Positions 1 to 11,150 are shown, numbered from the stretch's first letter. The stretch: 64,000 nt of DNA from Hordeum vulgare subsp. vulgare (GCF_904849725.1 NC_058518.1:331102581-331166580); one strand, 5' to 3'. Program-made: numbers and translations. Notes: generated by a model from the sequence alone, not told the origin.

Positions 1-402
1 TGACACCATGATCTCTATTAGCATGATCTGAACCATCGCGTTTTCATGTGGTTGTCGTGCCAACTATTGCTTCTACAACTATTGCTAACTTATAGTGATA
101 AAGTAAAGCAAATGGCATAAATAAATTGAAGACAACCCTATGCCTCCTGCCGGTTTCCGTAGTCATCAACAAGCATGTCATGATAACTATTAGAAAACAT
201 GATCATCTCATACATCACATATATCATATCATGTCTTGTTCATATCACATCACAACATGCCCTCCAAAAACAAGTTAGACGTCCTCTACTTTGTTGTTGC
301 AAGTTTTATGTGGCTGCTATGGGCAACTAGCAAGAACCATTCTTACCTACGCAAAGCCATAACGGTGATATTGAAGTTGACTTTTAACCTTCTACAAGGA
401 CC
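1..402 (-). mobile_element. BARE-clade Copia leader fragment
   Basis: This stretch resembles, in the same orientation, the leader between the 5' LTR and gag of the minus-strand BARE-clade element at about 46730-47010. Shared landmarks are the AAACAAGTTAGACGTCCTC block (about 270) and the TTACCTACGCAAA block (about 345). The match ends near AAGGACC at 402, where Gypsy sequence begins. No LTR or coding part of this element is present here; the rest would lie left of the window. The assignment rests on similarity seen within the window. Confidence 0.7.
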
Positions 403-700
403 ATGATGAGAACATCGATACCATTGTTACACCTGCTATACCTATTGGACCAATTACTAGAGCTCGCGCATGCCAATTGAATTACCAGGTACTTTCATTT
501 CTTGAAATCCTTCTAATTTTCATGGTCTTCATTTGTGTTCTAGCATGGACAAGGAGGATGGCCATTGGAGCGGCATCAAGCATGGAGGGGAAGGTGCACA
601 TGCGAGAAAGAACAAGGGAGCTTCCAGTGGTGATTTTTGGACTTTGAAGCCGCCGTAAGGAAAACATGAAGGCTTGGACAAAATATACAAGATGATACTT
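403..700 (+). pseudogene. Gypsy pol C-terminal remnant
   Basis: A plus-strand frame near 420-510 reads through a GPITRARA-type motif followed by LNYQVLSFL, which resembles the far C-terminus of Triticeae Gypsy polyproteins. A second stretch near 570-650, in another frame, reads as a low-complexity tail that commonly precedes the stop in these elements. The rest of pol is absent, because the left neighbour at 1-402 is an unrelated Copia leader. The boundaries are approximate. It is a dead fragment with no complete domain. Confidence 0.5.
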
Positions 701-719
701 CATAAATTTCATCCATACA

Positions 720-1271
720 CTATTATAGGTGCCGCGTCACCTTATATTTGGCTCAGGCCCATGTAATTTTGAAGTACTACCACATAGGATGTTTTTAGAG
801 TCTCTATGTGTGGGGAAACCGAGTTTAGGGTCGTTTTCGGACCCCTCCTCCAAGGGTCACGAAAATCCCTCTCTATTCCCTCATATATACAAACCTTAGG
901 GCACCGTTTATACTTGGGTTTTGTTTAGATTACAAGTTTGTCATAGCTGGAACTTCGTGTTCTTCTTTTGTGTTCTACGACCAGACCAAGACATCATAGA
1001 ACCCCACTTTCATCAATAAAGCTTTCCTCTATATTCGCAATATCCATATTGCAATTTCAGTTTCTTGCTTGTTCTTTATTTGCATGCAGAAAACAGATCC
1101 TCGTGGTCAGGTTGATCATGCTCCAGCGTGGTCAATAACCTCTCCGAGTTAGTTTAACGATTGTTAAGGCATGACATCTTCACACGTTCGTAGTGGGATC
1201 GTCAAAGTGTACTCCACCTAAAACGTTAGCCACCATCTCATCGAAAGACAGGGGCATCTTTGCCTCTATCA
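720..1271 (+). repeat. Gypsy LTR
   Basis: The sequence reads as a plant LTR: a TATATATAC promoter-like stretch near 885, an AATAAAGC polyadenylation-like motif near 1015, and a CA end at 1270-1271 directly before a primer-site-like sequence. I recognise it as resembling the Fatima group of Triticeae Gypsy LTRs, but this was not searched. The left end was not fixed because no clear TG terminus was found; 720 is approximate. It sits between a pol end on its left and gag on its right. Confidence 0.55.
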
Positions 1272-1273
1272 AG

Positions 1274-1283
1274 TGGTATCAAA
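1274..1283 (+). promoter_or_regulatory. degenerate tRNA-iMet primer-binding site
   Basis: TGGTATCAAA lies two bases after the LTR end. The usual plant initiator-Met primer site starts TGGTATCAGA, so this copy differs at one of ten positions. Confidence 0.6.
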
Positions 1284-2380
1284 TTTTTAGGTTGCTCGGT
1301 GAGATTCTACTAGTTTTTCGTAGTTTAGATCGCATCTGTTCTTCATACCTACAGTCCACAAAAAATCAAAAACAATTAGGGTTTGTTCATCCTATCCGAA
1401 CCAATCTGAGCCTTGTGCAATTTTCTGTTCGGTATTTTGCTTTGTTCAACTTGCGGTTGCATCGTCGTGTCGAGTTGCTGGTCTTAGAGTCTAGTCCTTT
1501 AGAGTTTCGAGTTCTATTCACAACTTGTCACGCCGCCGCCGCCGCATCTTTGATCTCACTGCCACCCATCACTATCATCACCGCTGCCATATAGCATCAC
1601 CCATTATTATCGTCATCATTACCATATATCCCTCCACATATCCGCCACCAATACGTGTCCTTTACATATTAGGTGTCCTTTCGAGATTCCTTTGTTTTCG
1701 GTTTTGCGTTTCCTTGCCTCACTAGGTTTCAGAAAAAAAAATGAGCGGGTGAAAATATTTTTTCCCTATCCTCTTTTTAGGTTGTCCAGAGCGTTTTGAG
1801 ACACTTGCCATCATAGCGATTTTTTTGTCGCAATTTTTGGTTGTCGCAGCCCCAAATCACTCCTGAAAAAATAGTAAAATAAATTTCGTGCATATCATGT
1901 TTTTAGTCCTTCGGAAGAGTTTTGAGATACTTGCCATTATAGTGATTTTTTGAAAATGGGCGCAAAAAAAGAGCAAAAAAAAAAATCATTGTGGCTCTTC
2001 CCTTGATTACGTATAGCGTCATGGTTTTGTTGGTGTTCTAGGCTCACGTCTCTAGTACGGTGTAGCCTAGGACCAGCACGATACCGTCGTTCAGCGTCCT
2101 TTCAACTTTGCATCTCTAAACTGATTATTGCTTACCCTTTTTGCTACCATATTATAAGCCTTCCCAGCTCCACATACATCTACATCGTGTGTTTGACACC
2201 ACCTCGCAATCACTCTATCCAAGCTTTGAGAGTTTTGACTACACCGATTGCCGATCACCACCTACTGTTGGGTAAGAACTTGTAAGAATTTGAGATTTGC
2301 TTCATTTGTGACACACCACCACCACCACTTCCTAGTAGTCTGTAGGTTCATATTCTTTCCTATTCCTGTTGCTGCTAACC
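1284..2380 (+). other. Gypsy untranslated leader
   Basis: This is the leader between the primer site and the gag start. It holds no convincing gene. Short open frames around 1193-1725 span the LTR and primer site and have no recognisable domain. Near-duplicate stretches around 1790-1830 and 1910-1950 share GTTTTGAGA-ACTTGCCAT text and suggest a small internal duplication. Confidence 0.45.
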
Positions 2381-3245
2381 ATGCCAGGATCACAAGCCGA
2401 TGAGATCGACTAGGAGAGCCTGACCAATCAGGAGCTCCATGATAAATTTCAGCAAATGATGGCTAACGAGGTACAAGACTTTGTGACCGGCCTTGGAGAG
2501 GCCATGGAGAAGCTAGACGGTTTGGAGAAGACATTCGTCACCAAGATGGACGCCAAGTTCAATGAGGTCCTCGCCCGTCTACCAGCACCAGCTGCATCTT
2601 TCGTCCCTCTCCAACAACAACAACAATGACAACAACAAGGCCCAGATTTTGTGGGACGAGCGCGACGTGTGCCTTTTGGCCAAGCACATAATTTTGGTGT
2701 TGTTGTTGTTGCTGTTGCTACTGAGGTTTCTGTGGCCGAGCAGAATGAGGATTATTATGGTGATTCCGATGATGATGGAGAGGTTGCTCCAAATCAGCAC
2801 CAGGGACAACAACCACCACTAGAGGCACTAGGTCGTCCACATGGATACAATTGCAACGGTAGGGCTGCACCACCCCCTCAGGTACGGGATCATGACCATC
2901 TCCCTAAGCTTAAATTGAATATCCTTTATTTGATGGTAGATATGTTCCGGATATATATCTTACTTGGGAGTTAGAAATAGAGCAATGTTTTACATGCTTA
3001 CAATTTCCTCAGGATAGACGTGATGCTGTTGCTCTTTGTTCATTCACTAGTTTTGGTTGTGTTTGGTGGTCTGAACATTGTAGAATACATCATTCTAATA
3101 TTCCAACTACTTGGACTGCTTTGAAAACCGCTATGCGTACTCGTTGGGTTCCACCATATTATCAACGTGAATTACTTCAGAAATTGCAGCGTTTAAGACA
3201 AGATTTTTTTTTGTAGAAGAATATTATGAGGAATTACAAACTGGG
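2381..3245 (+). pseudogene. gag: Gypsy gag, broken
   Basis: The frame opens with ATG at 2381 in a good context, but a TAG follows after ten codons (2411-2413). Beyond it the frame reads as a Gypsy gag: an acidic coiled N-terminal part, a glutamine run near 2610-2630, and then, after frame changes, a capsid-like stretch with a CxxFTSFG-like motif near 3040 and an EEYYEELQTG motif near 3210-3240. Such gag proteins form the virus-like particle of the retrotransposon. Stops and frameshifts rule out a working product. At about 3246 the sequence changes to a different Gypsy family, so the C-terminal half is missing. Confidence 0.6.
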
Positions 3246-3270
3246 AAATTCTTCTACAAATTCTAATAGG

Positions 3271-3281
3271 CACTACAGGAA
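3271..3281 (+). repeat. CACTA terminal inverted repeat, left
   Basis: CACTACAGGAA pairs with the right end 16483-16493 with one mismatch. Confidence 0.9.
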
Positions 3282-3289
3282 TCAGCTTC

Positions 3290-3911
3290 TTTGCCGTCTG
3301 CCATCACAGATGGCAAAGACAATATCCTGGACGGCAAAGACAATATCGCAGACGGCAAAGATTCTCACGGCCGGCAAAATTTCTGCGTCAGCCTACGACG
3401 GCATAGGACCTTCTTTGCCGTCTGCCCAGGCAAAGCGGACGACAAAGCTCTTTTCCATCAGCTTTCATGAGGAGCAGTCGGCAAAGTGCTCGAGACGGCA
3501 CCCGAGACGCGTTTCCTCCGTTAGGTGTTAACGGAGGTTTTGCCGTCTGCCTCCCCCTCCATCTTTGCCGTCTGCCTCCCCCTCCATCTTTGCCGTCTGC
3601 CTTCTCCTCCCCTCCCCTCCCCCTCCATCTTTGTCGTCTGCCTCCCCGTCCATCTTTGCCGTCTGCCTGCTCCTCCCCTCCCCCCTCTCTCCACTCTTTG
3701 CCGCCTGCCTCCTCCTCCCCCCTCCTATGTTCCCTCTTCTTTGCCGTCTGCCCACCCTGGAGGCTGACGACAAAGAGACTACATAGACACCCCAGGATGC
3801 ACAGCTGGGTGCCATGTGGCACCTTTGCCGTCTGCCAGCTGATGGCACAGGTCTTTGCCGTCTGCCAGCTGATGGCACAGGTCTTTCAGCTGGCAGACGG
3901 CAAAGAGCCCA
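3290..3911. repeat. CACTA subterminal repeats, left
   Basis: About fourteen copies of CTTTGCCGTCTGCC or its complement occur in both orientations, for example near 3290, 3413, 3565, 3653, 3738, 3822, 3852 and 3888. In En/Spm elements such subterminal motifs bind the element's own TNPA-type protein; that role is inferred here. Between 3540 and 3740 the copies are spaced by C-rich CTCC spacers, which creates long but meaningless open frames on both strands. Confidence 0.9.
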
Positions 3912-3947
3912 TATAGTTCCTATTTTTTATTTTATATTATTTCACAG

Positions 3948-3948
<1 letters not shown>

Positions 3949-3997
<49 letters not shown>
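3949..3997. repeat. (TA)n microsatellite
   Basis: An uninterrupted TA run of about 46 bases follows the left subterminal repeats. Confidence 0.95.
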
Positions 3998-3999
<2 letters not shown>

Positions 4000-4412
4000 A
4001 TAGCACATTTATATAATTCACCACACATATATGATATATAGTTTACCACACATATACTTGCCAACACATATATATAATTCACCACACATATATGATTCAC
4101 CAATGTACATCCCCATATATCCAAAGAACCAACATACCAAGTATTGCACTGTTTATCCATATATACATATACATATAGTTCGACATTGTTCATCAACTCA
4201 AATGAAAACTAGATGATATACATATAAAGTTCATCCATTGACATTATTCACCTCCATGAATGCCAGCTTCCATGCATGTAGTATATCCAATCTGCAAAAA
4301 TGTGAATAAGAAAGTTAGAAGAAGAACAAAATATGATGTGTTTCAGCTAATTATGTCATTTTTAGCAGAAAATAAGCTAAGTATATGTGTGGTGAACTAT
4401 ATATCATTTGTT
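4000..4412. other. AT-rich CACTA sequence with short repeats
   Basis: Loose repeats of ACCACACATATAT and TTCACC occur between 4015 and 4110. The part near 4260-4340 resembles 62700-62830 in the second CACTA element. No gene is visible. Confidence 0.6.
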
Positions 4413-6770
4413 GGAGCTAAATTACCTAATTATGTCTTTTTGAGCTAAATGGGCTAATTATCCCATTTTAGAGGAAAACTAGCTAAGTATATAATATTAA
4501 TGAGCTAACCAAGGTTCTTATGCCATTTTGAGCTTATTATGGTATTTTAGAGCTTATTGTTGGGTTAATTAAAGCAAGGATAATATGAAAGAGGAGAATA
4601 AAGAGGAGGAGGAGGAGGAGAAGAAGAAATCAAGAAGGAGGAGGAGGAGGAGGAGAAGGATAGAAGGTCCTTGGCCTTCTCCTCCTCCTCCTCCTCCTCC
4701 TCCTCCTCCTCCTCCTCCTTCTTCTCTTCTTCTTCTTCTTCTTCTTCTTCTTCTTCTTTCTTTTCATTTTGCCTATTTCTTCTCCTCTTCTCCTCTTGTT
4801 GGAGCTAAATTACCTAATTATGTCTTTTTTGAGCTAAATGGGCTAATTATCCCATTTTAGAGGAAAACTAACTAAGTATATAATATTAATGAGCTAACCA
4901 AGGTTCTTATGCCATTTTGAGCTTATTATGGTATTTTGGAGCTAAATGGGCTAATTATGCCATTGTTGGGTTAATTAAAAGCAAGGATAATATGAAAGAG
5001 GAGAAGAAAGAGGAGGAGGAGGAGAAGAATAAGAAATCAAGAAGAAGGAGGAGGAGGAGGAGAATGATAGAAGGTCCTTGGCCTTCTCCTCCTCCTCCTC
5101 CTCCTCCTTCTCCTTCTTCTCTTCTTCTTCTTCTTCTACTTTCTTTTCATTTTGCCTATTTCTTCTCCTCTTCTCCTCTTGTTGGAGCTAAATTAACTAA
5201 TTATGTCTTTTTTGAGCTAAATGGGTTAATTATCCCATTTTAGAGGAAAACTAGCTAAGTATATAATATTAATGAGCTAACCAAGGTTCTTATGCCATTT
5301 TGAGCTTATTATGGTATTTTGGAGTTAAATGGGCTAATTATGTCATTGTTGGATTAATTAAAGCAAGTATAATATGAATGAGGAGGAGAAAGAGGAGGAG
5401 GAGTAGGAGGAGAAGAAGAAATCAAGAAGAAGGAGGAGGAGGAGGAGGAGGAGGAGGAGGAGAAGGATAGAAGGTCCTTGGCCTTCTCCTCCTCCTCCTC
5501 CTCCTCCTCCTTCTTCTCTTCTTCTTCTTCTTCTTCTTCTTCTTTCTTTTCATTTTGCCTATTTCTTCTACTCTTCTCCTCTTGTTGGAGCTAAATTACC
5601 TAATTATGTCTTTTTTGAGCTAGATGGGCTAATTATCCCATTTTAGAGGAAAACTAGCTAAGTATATAATATTAATGAGGTAACCAAGGTTCTTATGTCA
5701 TTTTGAGCTTATTATGGTATTTTGGAGCTAAATGGACTAATTATGTCATTGTTGGGTTAATTAAAGCAAGGATTATATGAAAGAGGAGAAGAAAGAGGAG
5801 GAGGAGGAGAAGAAGAAGAAATCAAGAAGAAGGAGGAGGAGAAGGATAGAAGGTCCTTGGCCTTCTCCTCCTCCTCCTCCTTCTCCTTCTTCTATTCTTC
5901 TTCTTCTTCTTTCTTTTCATTTTGCCTATTTCTTCTCCTCTTCTCCTATTGTTGGAGCTAAATTACCTAATTATGTCTTTTTTGAGCTAAATGGGCTAAT
6001 TATCCCATTTTAGAGGAAAACTAGCTAAGTATATAATATTAATGAGCTAACCAAGGTTCTTATGCCATTTTGAGCTTATTATGGTATTTTGAAGCTAAAT
6101 GGGCTAATTATGTCATTGTTGGGTTTATTAAAGCAAGGATAATATGAAAGAGGAGAAGAAAGAGGAGGAGGAGGAGAAGAAGAAGAAATCAAGAAGAACA
6201 AGGAGGAGGAGGAGGAGGAGAAGGCCTTGGCCTCCTCCTCATCCTCCTCCTCGTCCTTCTCCTTCTTCTCTTCTTCTTCTTCTTCTTCTTCTTCTTTCTT
6301 TCTTTTCATTTTGCCTATTTCTTCTCCTCTTCTCCTCTTGTTGGAGCTAAATTACCTAATTATGTCTTTTTTGAGCTAAATGGGCTAATTATCCCATTTT
6401 AGAGGAAAACTAGCTAAGTATATAACATTAATGAGCTAACCAAGGTTCTTATGTCATTTTGAGCTTATTATGGTATTTTGGAGCTAAATGGGCTATTTAT
6501 GTCATTGTTGGGTTAACTAAAGCAAGGATAATATGAAAGAGGAGAAGAAAGAGGAGGAGGAGGAGAAGAAGAAGAAATCAAGAAGGAGGAGGAGGAGGAG
6601 GAGGAGAAGGATAGAAGGTCCTTGGCCTTCTCCTCATCCTCCTCCTCCTCCTCCTCCTCCTTCTCCTTCTTCTCTTCTTCTTCTTCTTCTTCTTTCTTTT
6701 CATTTTGCCTATTTCTTCTTGGAGCTAAATGGGCTAATTATCTCATTTTAGAGGAAAACAAGCTAAGTTT
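4413..6770 (+). repeat. Tandem array of about 385-bp hairpin units, left
   Basis: Units start at 4413, 4801, 5183, 5587, 5953, 6343 and a short last one at 6721; spacings are 388, 382, 404, 366, 390 and 378 bp. Each complete unit has an AT-rich part (GGAGCTAAAT, GGGCTAATTATG, GAGCTAACCAAGG) and then a purine-rich GAG/GAA tract. A GGTCCTTGGCC centre and a pyrimidine CTC/CTT tract follow, so each unit can fold back on itself. Length variation is mostly in the triplet tracts. Most units hold a plus-strand open frame of about 70-108 codons; these are listed as a finding and not as genes. Confidence 0.9.
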
Positions 6771-6967
6771 GGAGGAGAAACTTACCATAGTGGTCATCAA
6801 GGAGGAGAAACACCACGGTTGCTCGCGCCGGCTTCGTTTGGAGACGGTTGCCGTGGAGAAGGGTCGTGCGATGCCGCTCGGGAGTTATTCTACAGAAAAG
6901 ATAGTTTGCAATGTCTCAGTTAGCATGATGACACTCAATTATTAATACTAGTTCATAATGAAACTCA
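6771..6967. other. Unique CACTA sequence beyond the second gene
   Basis: This stretch follows the short last array unit and precedes the most 3' exon I could place for the minus-strand gene. It may hold a terminal exon or the 3' untranslated region; no clear splice acceptor was identified. Confidence 0.4.
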
Positions 6968-9326
6968 CCGTGCCAATCGAAGAGAAGACGGGCATCGGCG
7001 GAGGGACATGACCGCTCTTCTCGCACAGACCCTGAAGAGTGGGTCGTATTAGTTAGTATTGAAACAGATATTACACACATGATTTGTCTAATGTGAAAAA
7101 AAACATACCACAAAAAGCTCGTACAAGGCCCATTGACCCGCCTCATTCCGGGCCCTCTCCTCCTCAAGCAATCGTGTCGTGGTCTGGTCCCTCTCATCAA
7201 GAGCAGCTTGGCTTGCCAATCTCTCGTTCTCAAGAGCAGCCTGGTTTGCCGCTCTCTCTTTCTAAAGAGAAGCCTGAAACACCATTCCTCGTTACCACAG
7301 TAATGATCTATGGTGACACACATAATGAAATGGATGAAAGTGTTCTTAGTCCGTACAACTAACCTCGATGGCAAGTCCGACTGGCCGTGGACGAGACGTT
7401 ATCTCGGGACATCTGCTCGACTGGCGCGCCTTGATCTCCGGAAGAGTGAGTGGACAACGTATTATCCCATCTCCAATGGCTATCGAGCCATGGGGCCTCC
7501 CGCCACCAGATATCATCACTAGCTCTGGATCCAAAGGTTCCTGGCTAGGGTTAAAGTCATCCCCTTTCGTAGCCTTCCCCGCGTCCCTGTATGCCACGAG
7601 CTTCTGGTGGGATGATATGTTGGTGAAGTTATTGGGATCATCCAGGGCAAACTCAGAGAATGCCTTCGCCTTCTTGTACGAGGCAGTATGGGCCATGCCA
7701 TAAAGGTCGTACAAGTGTGGCATCTCAGTCTTATTGTGATGCGCCTAAAAGAGAGGAACAAAATATTAGCATCAAGAATGAATTGCATGAATCATGAAGC
7801 AAATCACATACCCAGTTTCGTCCAAACTGAAGTAAGTTGGCGCTGCCTTGATGGTGTGGCACACCAACCATTTGGCTATGCCGATCCTTCACATTCTTGT
7901 GGATGGCTTGCCAGCTGCGTGTGCACCACTCATCAACCAACGCCTCCCAACAATCCATCTTATCCGCACACCATCTCGGGGGCACCTATAAGTTATTAGA
8001 AAGAATTTTCAGCGCTACGCCTATGAATGAAATCAAGAAAACTACGTAGAAGGACTTAAGAATAGGTAATTACCTTCATGTATTGCTCCTTCTTCAGAAA
8101 ATTTCCGCGGCAATCCTTCTTCTGCTTCTTAATACCACGCGTGGCGTAGTAATGTCGAATAGCCTGCGGCCGAGCCTCGTGGCGCAAGTTCTGTAGTAAC
8201 CGCCTACACTCGACCTCGAGAACCCTGGCCGCCTCCTCCTCATATCCATCCTCACACCTATAGAAGGTCTGCAATCAAACGTGAAAACACCGATTAGTAC
8301 AATAATTAGCTATATTGTTAATTTTAGATTCTGTAAAAGGATAATTTACCCAAAAGCTCTTGATCACCATCTCGGCCCTCGTGTGGCACAAGACACCATC
8401 TATAATTTCCTCCGGCAGGGCCTGCGCAGCCTGGTAGTGCTCCCAGGTAAATCCTAGTGTAGGAACCTGACCCTCACCAGGCAACGTGACAAACCCCGGG
8501 AAATTTGTCCGGCAAAGCACACCAAGGACGGAGTTCGGCCTGCGGACTCCAAGAGGGTGTACCCATCCCCTGCAGTATGATAAGGTCAGCGCATTAGATA
8601 TTTGAAGAAACTTGAAGGCAAAAGCAAAAAAAAGGGTAAATGTACTTACCTATCTCCTTCAGGTTTAATCACCGGCCTCTGCTCGCGGGTAGCCGAGGCG
8701 ACCGGGAGACGTGTACTACCACGCTTGTACACGGTGGCCCCGTCCACCTGCACATCGCCCTCACTATCCATAAGCTCATCCCCGCCATCCCCGCCCCCTG
8801 AGCCACCCGGACCCTCGGTCCAATCCGGCAACTCGGTACGATCCGGCCAAGGCTCCCATCCGGGCCTCTCCACGTCGGGTGAAGCCTCCGAAACTGTAGT
8901 CTCCTCCGGCTGCTCCTGGGCCGAATGCACCTAGACCCGAGGCTGCTCCTGGACCGGAGTCTCATGGGACGAATGCCCGTGAACACCGGGCTCCTAGACC
9001 GGAGTCCCCGTAGCCTCCTCCGCAAACGGGTCGACCATACTAGTCCTATGCTCGGGTGAATGAGATGGTGGTGGTGGCGAGGACGGCTCAACATTCATCC
9101 TGGATCTTCCGCGGCCACCACCTCTCCTTGTACCCTTCCCCTTCTTCCCTACCCGACCAGCACCTCTCCCAGTGGGCAATGCCATCGACGAAGAAGAACC
9201 CACGGGTGGTGTCGAAAGACTGTCTGCCAAGGCTCTACGGAGAGATAGGGGTGGAAGGGAAGTACCACCCCTCGTGCGGGGTGCCTGGGAAGAACCCGTC
9301 GAGCGCTCTGGACCCGGGCCCACCAT
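6968..9326 (-). pseudogene. CACTA second gene, Ptta/En/Spm (TNPA-like)
   Basis: This minus-strand gene lies downstream of TNP2 and probably encodes the DNA-binding partner protein. The first exon (9326-8650) is rich in Pro, Gly, Ser and acidic residues, with a basic GRGAGRVGKKGKG stretch; two in-frame TAG stops (about 8994-8996 and 8931-8933) break it. Next are segments near 8569-8350 (WEHYQAAQALPEE), 8268-8075 (basic, KKQKKDCRG), 7985-7810 (WCADKMDCWEAL, then W-x-AIHKNVKDRHSQ) and 7741-7366. A final Gln/Glu/Arg-rich coiled coil lies near 7260-7100 (ERLASQAALDERD), with a short tail to 6968. GT-AG splice sites are visible at about 8649/8570, 8349/8269, 8074/7986 and 7809/7742. The order matches the plant Transposase_24 type. 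The symbol is left blank because the match is by pattern only. Confidence 0.65.
8570..8649 (-). other. Intron in CACTA second gene
   Basis: On the minus strand the donor reads GTAAGTACA and the acceptor ACTGCAG, a textbook 80-bp GT-AG intron. It joins two segments that are open in protein-like sequence. Confidence 0.6.
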
Positions 9327-9462
9327 CTTTCAACACCTGCCATGATAAAGATTAAAAGAAATTAGTACAACATGAAAAAATTGAATGACTGACATGAATA
9401 ATAATATGTACATGAATAATAAAGATTAAAATATATATAATTTAAGTTGTGAATCTTACAAA

Positions 9463-10546
9463 CTAATAATCATCATCAATAAATGCATCATCATCATCAC
9501 TATCACGCATGTCTTCATGAATGACGTGCTCATCGGGTTCAACGGTGTGAAGTTGTGAAAGGCCTTCCTTTAATCGTTGAAGCATCGACAGGTCATCCGC
9601 ATGACTAACCTCTACGAGTTCCAGGTCTTCTGGTTCCGGCTCAGGGCTGGAGTCAGATTCATTGTCGCTGTCTACTTCCATGTTCTTGGGTGAAGCACGG
9701 CGGTTCTTGAAATGTTTCTTGGAAAGACGTGTTTCTTGGAAGAACTCTCCATCATATGTGTCTGGGTTAATGTGAGGTTCATAATCCTGTTCATTTGGGA
9801 GAGGTGGTCTGACATGTGGCGGCACTTCATAAATAACATACCAACCTTCCAGATTCTTATCCGTTTGGCATGCCCACGGTAGATAGAAAACTTGGGTCGC
9901 CTGTTGAGCCGTAATATAGACATCGGGAACATCTAAATGGGTGTTTGGATTGATTTCGACTAGTCCTATATGTTCATGAGTCCTCCTAGTCTTTTTCGGC
10001 TGGAACCAATAACATTTGAAGACTACGACATTCGGTGGGTTTTCACCATAGAATTGAAGTTCATAAATTGCTTCAACTCTTCCATAATACTCGATAACAC
10101 CTTCGCCGATAGCAGAGACACCACAATTTGTAGATTTCCGGTCAGGCATAGATAGATCTTTGCCAAAGGTACGAAAGAGATACCCGTTGATGTTGTATTT
10201 CTCAAATGAACGGACCTTATAGTCAAAACCATTAGCGACTTGTCTCAATTCGGCGTCCATAGACTCTGAATTAGCCTACAATTTTAATACGAAACGGTTG
10301 TTGCATTAGCCGCAAGTTAGACCAAGAATGAAATGGTCCATTATTGATAATTACCGTTTGTTTGAACCAAGAGATGAAACTGGGATAGCCGCCTCCTGTC
10401 TTTGACAGAAGCTCATACTCTTCGACGAAATCATTTTCGATCACCGCTCCATCCGAGAATTTTACGACGTAACGGCTGTTTGAAATATCCGGGAATAAGA
10501 GCAGTTCAAATGAATTAGAAGTTACGGGAAAATGTGCCGAGAACAC
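9463..10546 (-). CDS. TNP2: TNP2 transposase, C-terminal part (DUF4216)
   Basis: The main frame 10260-9463 (265 codons) reads as the DUF4216 domain found at the C-terminus of plant TNP2 transposases. It has FDYKVRSFEKYNINGYLF near residues 12-29 and GEGVIEYYGRVEAIYEL near 53-69. FKCYWFQP (about 81-88), QVFYLPW (about 123-129) and WYVIYEVPP (about 139-147) follow. A very acidic tail follows (DSDNESDSS, then DSDDDDAFIDDDY). An upstream open piece, 10546-10271, contains VVKFSDGAVIENDF and SFISWFKQTVIINNGPF and probably belongs to the exon before it, joined by an intron near 10261-10275. The role in transposition is inferred from the family. Confidence 0.75.
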
Positions 10547-10601
10547 ACTAGATGTACGGCCGCACTTTTGTTAGGTTGTTGAAGATATACAACGAAATGT
10601 T

Positions 10602-11150
10602 CTACCATTCTTTGATATCCAACGTTATTGGTTTCGAAGAACCGGCTGGTGCGAGCTTTCCTTTGAATAGGCTGATGTTGGACCCACCTTTTTTAGGGTC
10701 TCCATCATTGTGCCGAGGCTTCGGATTATGCAAATGATGATTTTTGCCTTCGTAGTGTGCTGTCACAAAGTTTGCCACCTCCTCAGTAATGAATGCCTCA
10801 GCCATCGATGCTTCAATTCTATGCTTATTTTTACATTTAGCTCGAAGGGTCTTCTGCATCCTCTCAGTTGCATAGCACCAACGATCTTGCATGGGCCCAC
10901 CCAATCTTGCCTCGGTCGGTAGATGTAAAATCAGATGCTGCATTGGATTAAAGAAGCCCGATGGAAAGATCTTCTCTAACTTGCACAACAACTCCGGTGC
11001 AGACTCCTCCATGTCTTCTACCACGCCAGGCGTCAATTCTTTCGCACAAAGAACATGGAAGAAATAGCTCAGCTCTGTCAGTACTAGCCATTCATCCTCA
11101 GGAATCAAGCCACGTAACATCACATTACCCGCTCTAGCCATATGTGCCAA
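10602..11150 (-). CDS. TNP2: TNP2 transposase, DUF4218 part
   Basis: The frame contains LIPEDEWLVLTELSYFFHVLCAKEL, then LEKIFPSGFFNPMQHLILHLP, then GGPMQDRWCYATERMQKTL, the conserved run of the DUF4218 domain that follows the catalytic region in plant CACTA transposases. It continues from the neighbouring upstream frame after a shift near 11119, where LKSHDWH lies in one frame and LRGLIPED in the other. The open frame runs from 11150, but the first few codons belong to the overlap and not to a real start. The piece ends at ITLDIKEW near 10602, close to where an exon boundary would be expected. Confidence 0.75.
   Translation of the reverse strand: MAHMARAGNVMLRGLIPEDEWLVLTELSYFFHVLCAKELTPGVVEDMEESAPELLCKLEKIFPSGFFNPMQHLILHLPTEARLGGPMQDRWCYATERMQKTLRAKCKNKHRIEASMAEAFITEEVANFVTAHYEGKNHHLHNPKPRHNDGDPKKGGSNISLFKGKLAPAGSSKPITLDIKEW

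Noticed and set aside
2562..2974. Open frames overlapping the Gypsy gag
   Set aside because: They are parts of a frameshifted gag or shadows of it, not separate genes.
3290..3911. CRISPR-like spaced repeats
   Set aside because: Repeats occur in both orientations with irregular spacing and lie at a CACTA end in a plant genome; they are transposon subterminal motifs.
3388..3916. Overlapping open frames on both strands in the CACTA left end
   Set aside because: The short CTTTGCCGTCTGCC repeats are open in several frames at once; no domain or start context supports a gene.
4585..6751. Series of plus-strand open frames with Glu/Lys, Arg, Pro and Leu runs as protein-coding genes
   Set aside because: They arise from GAG/GAA and CTC/CTT triplet tracts in a tandem repeat; frame preservation is expected from triplet slippage. 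Kept only as a finding.
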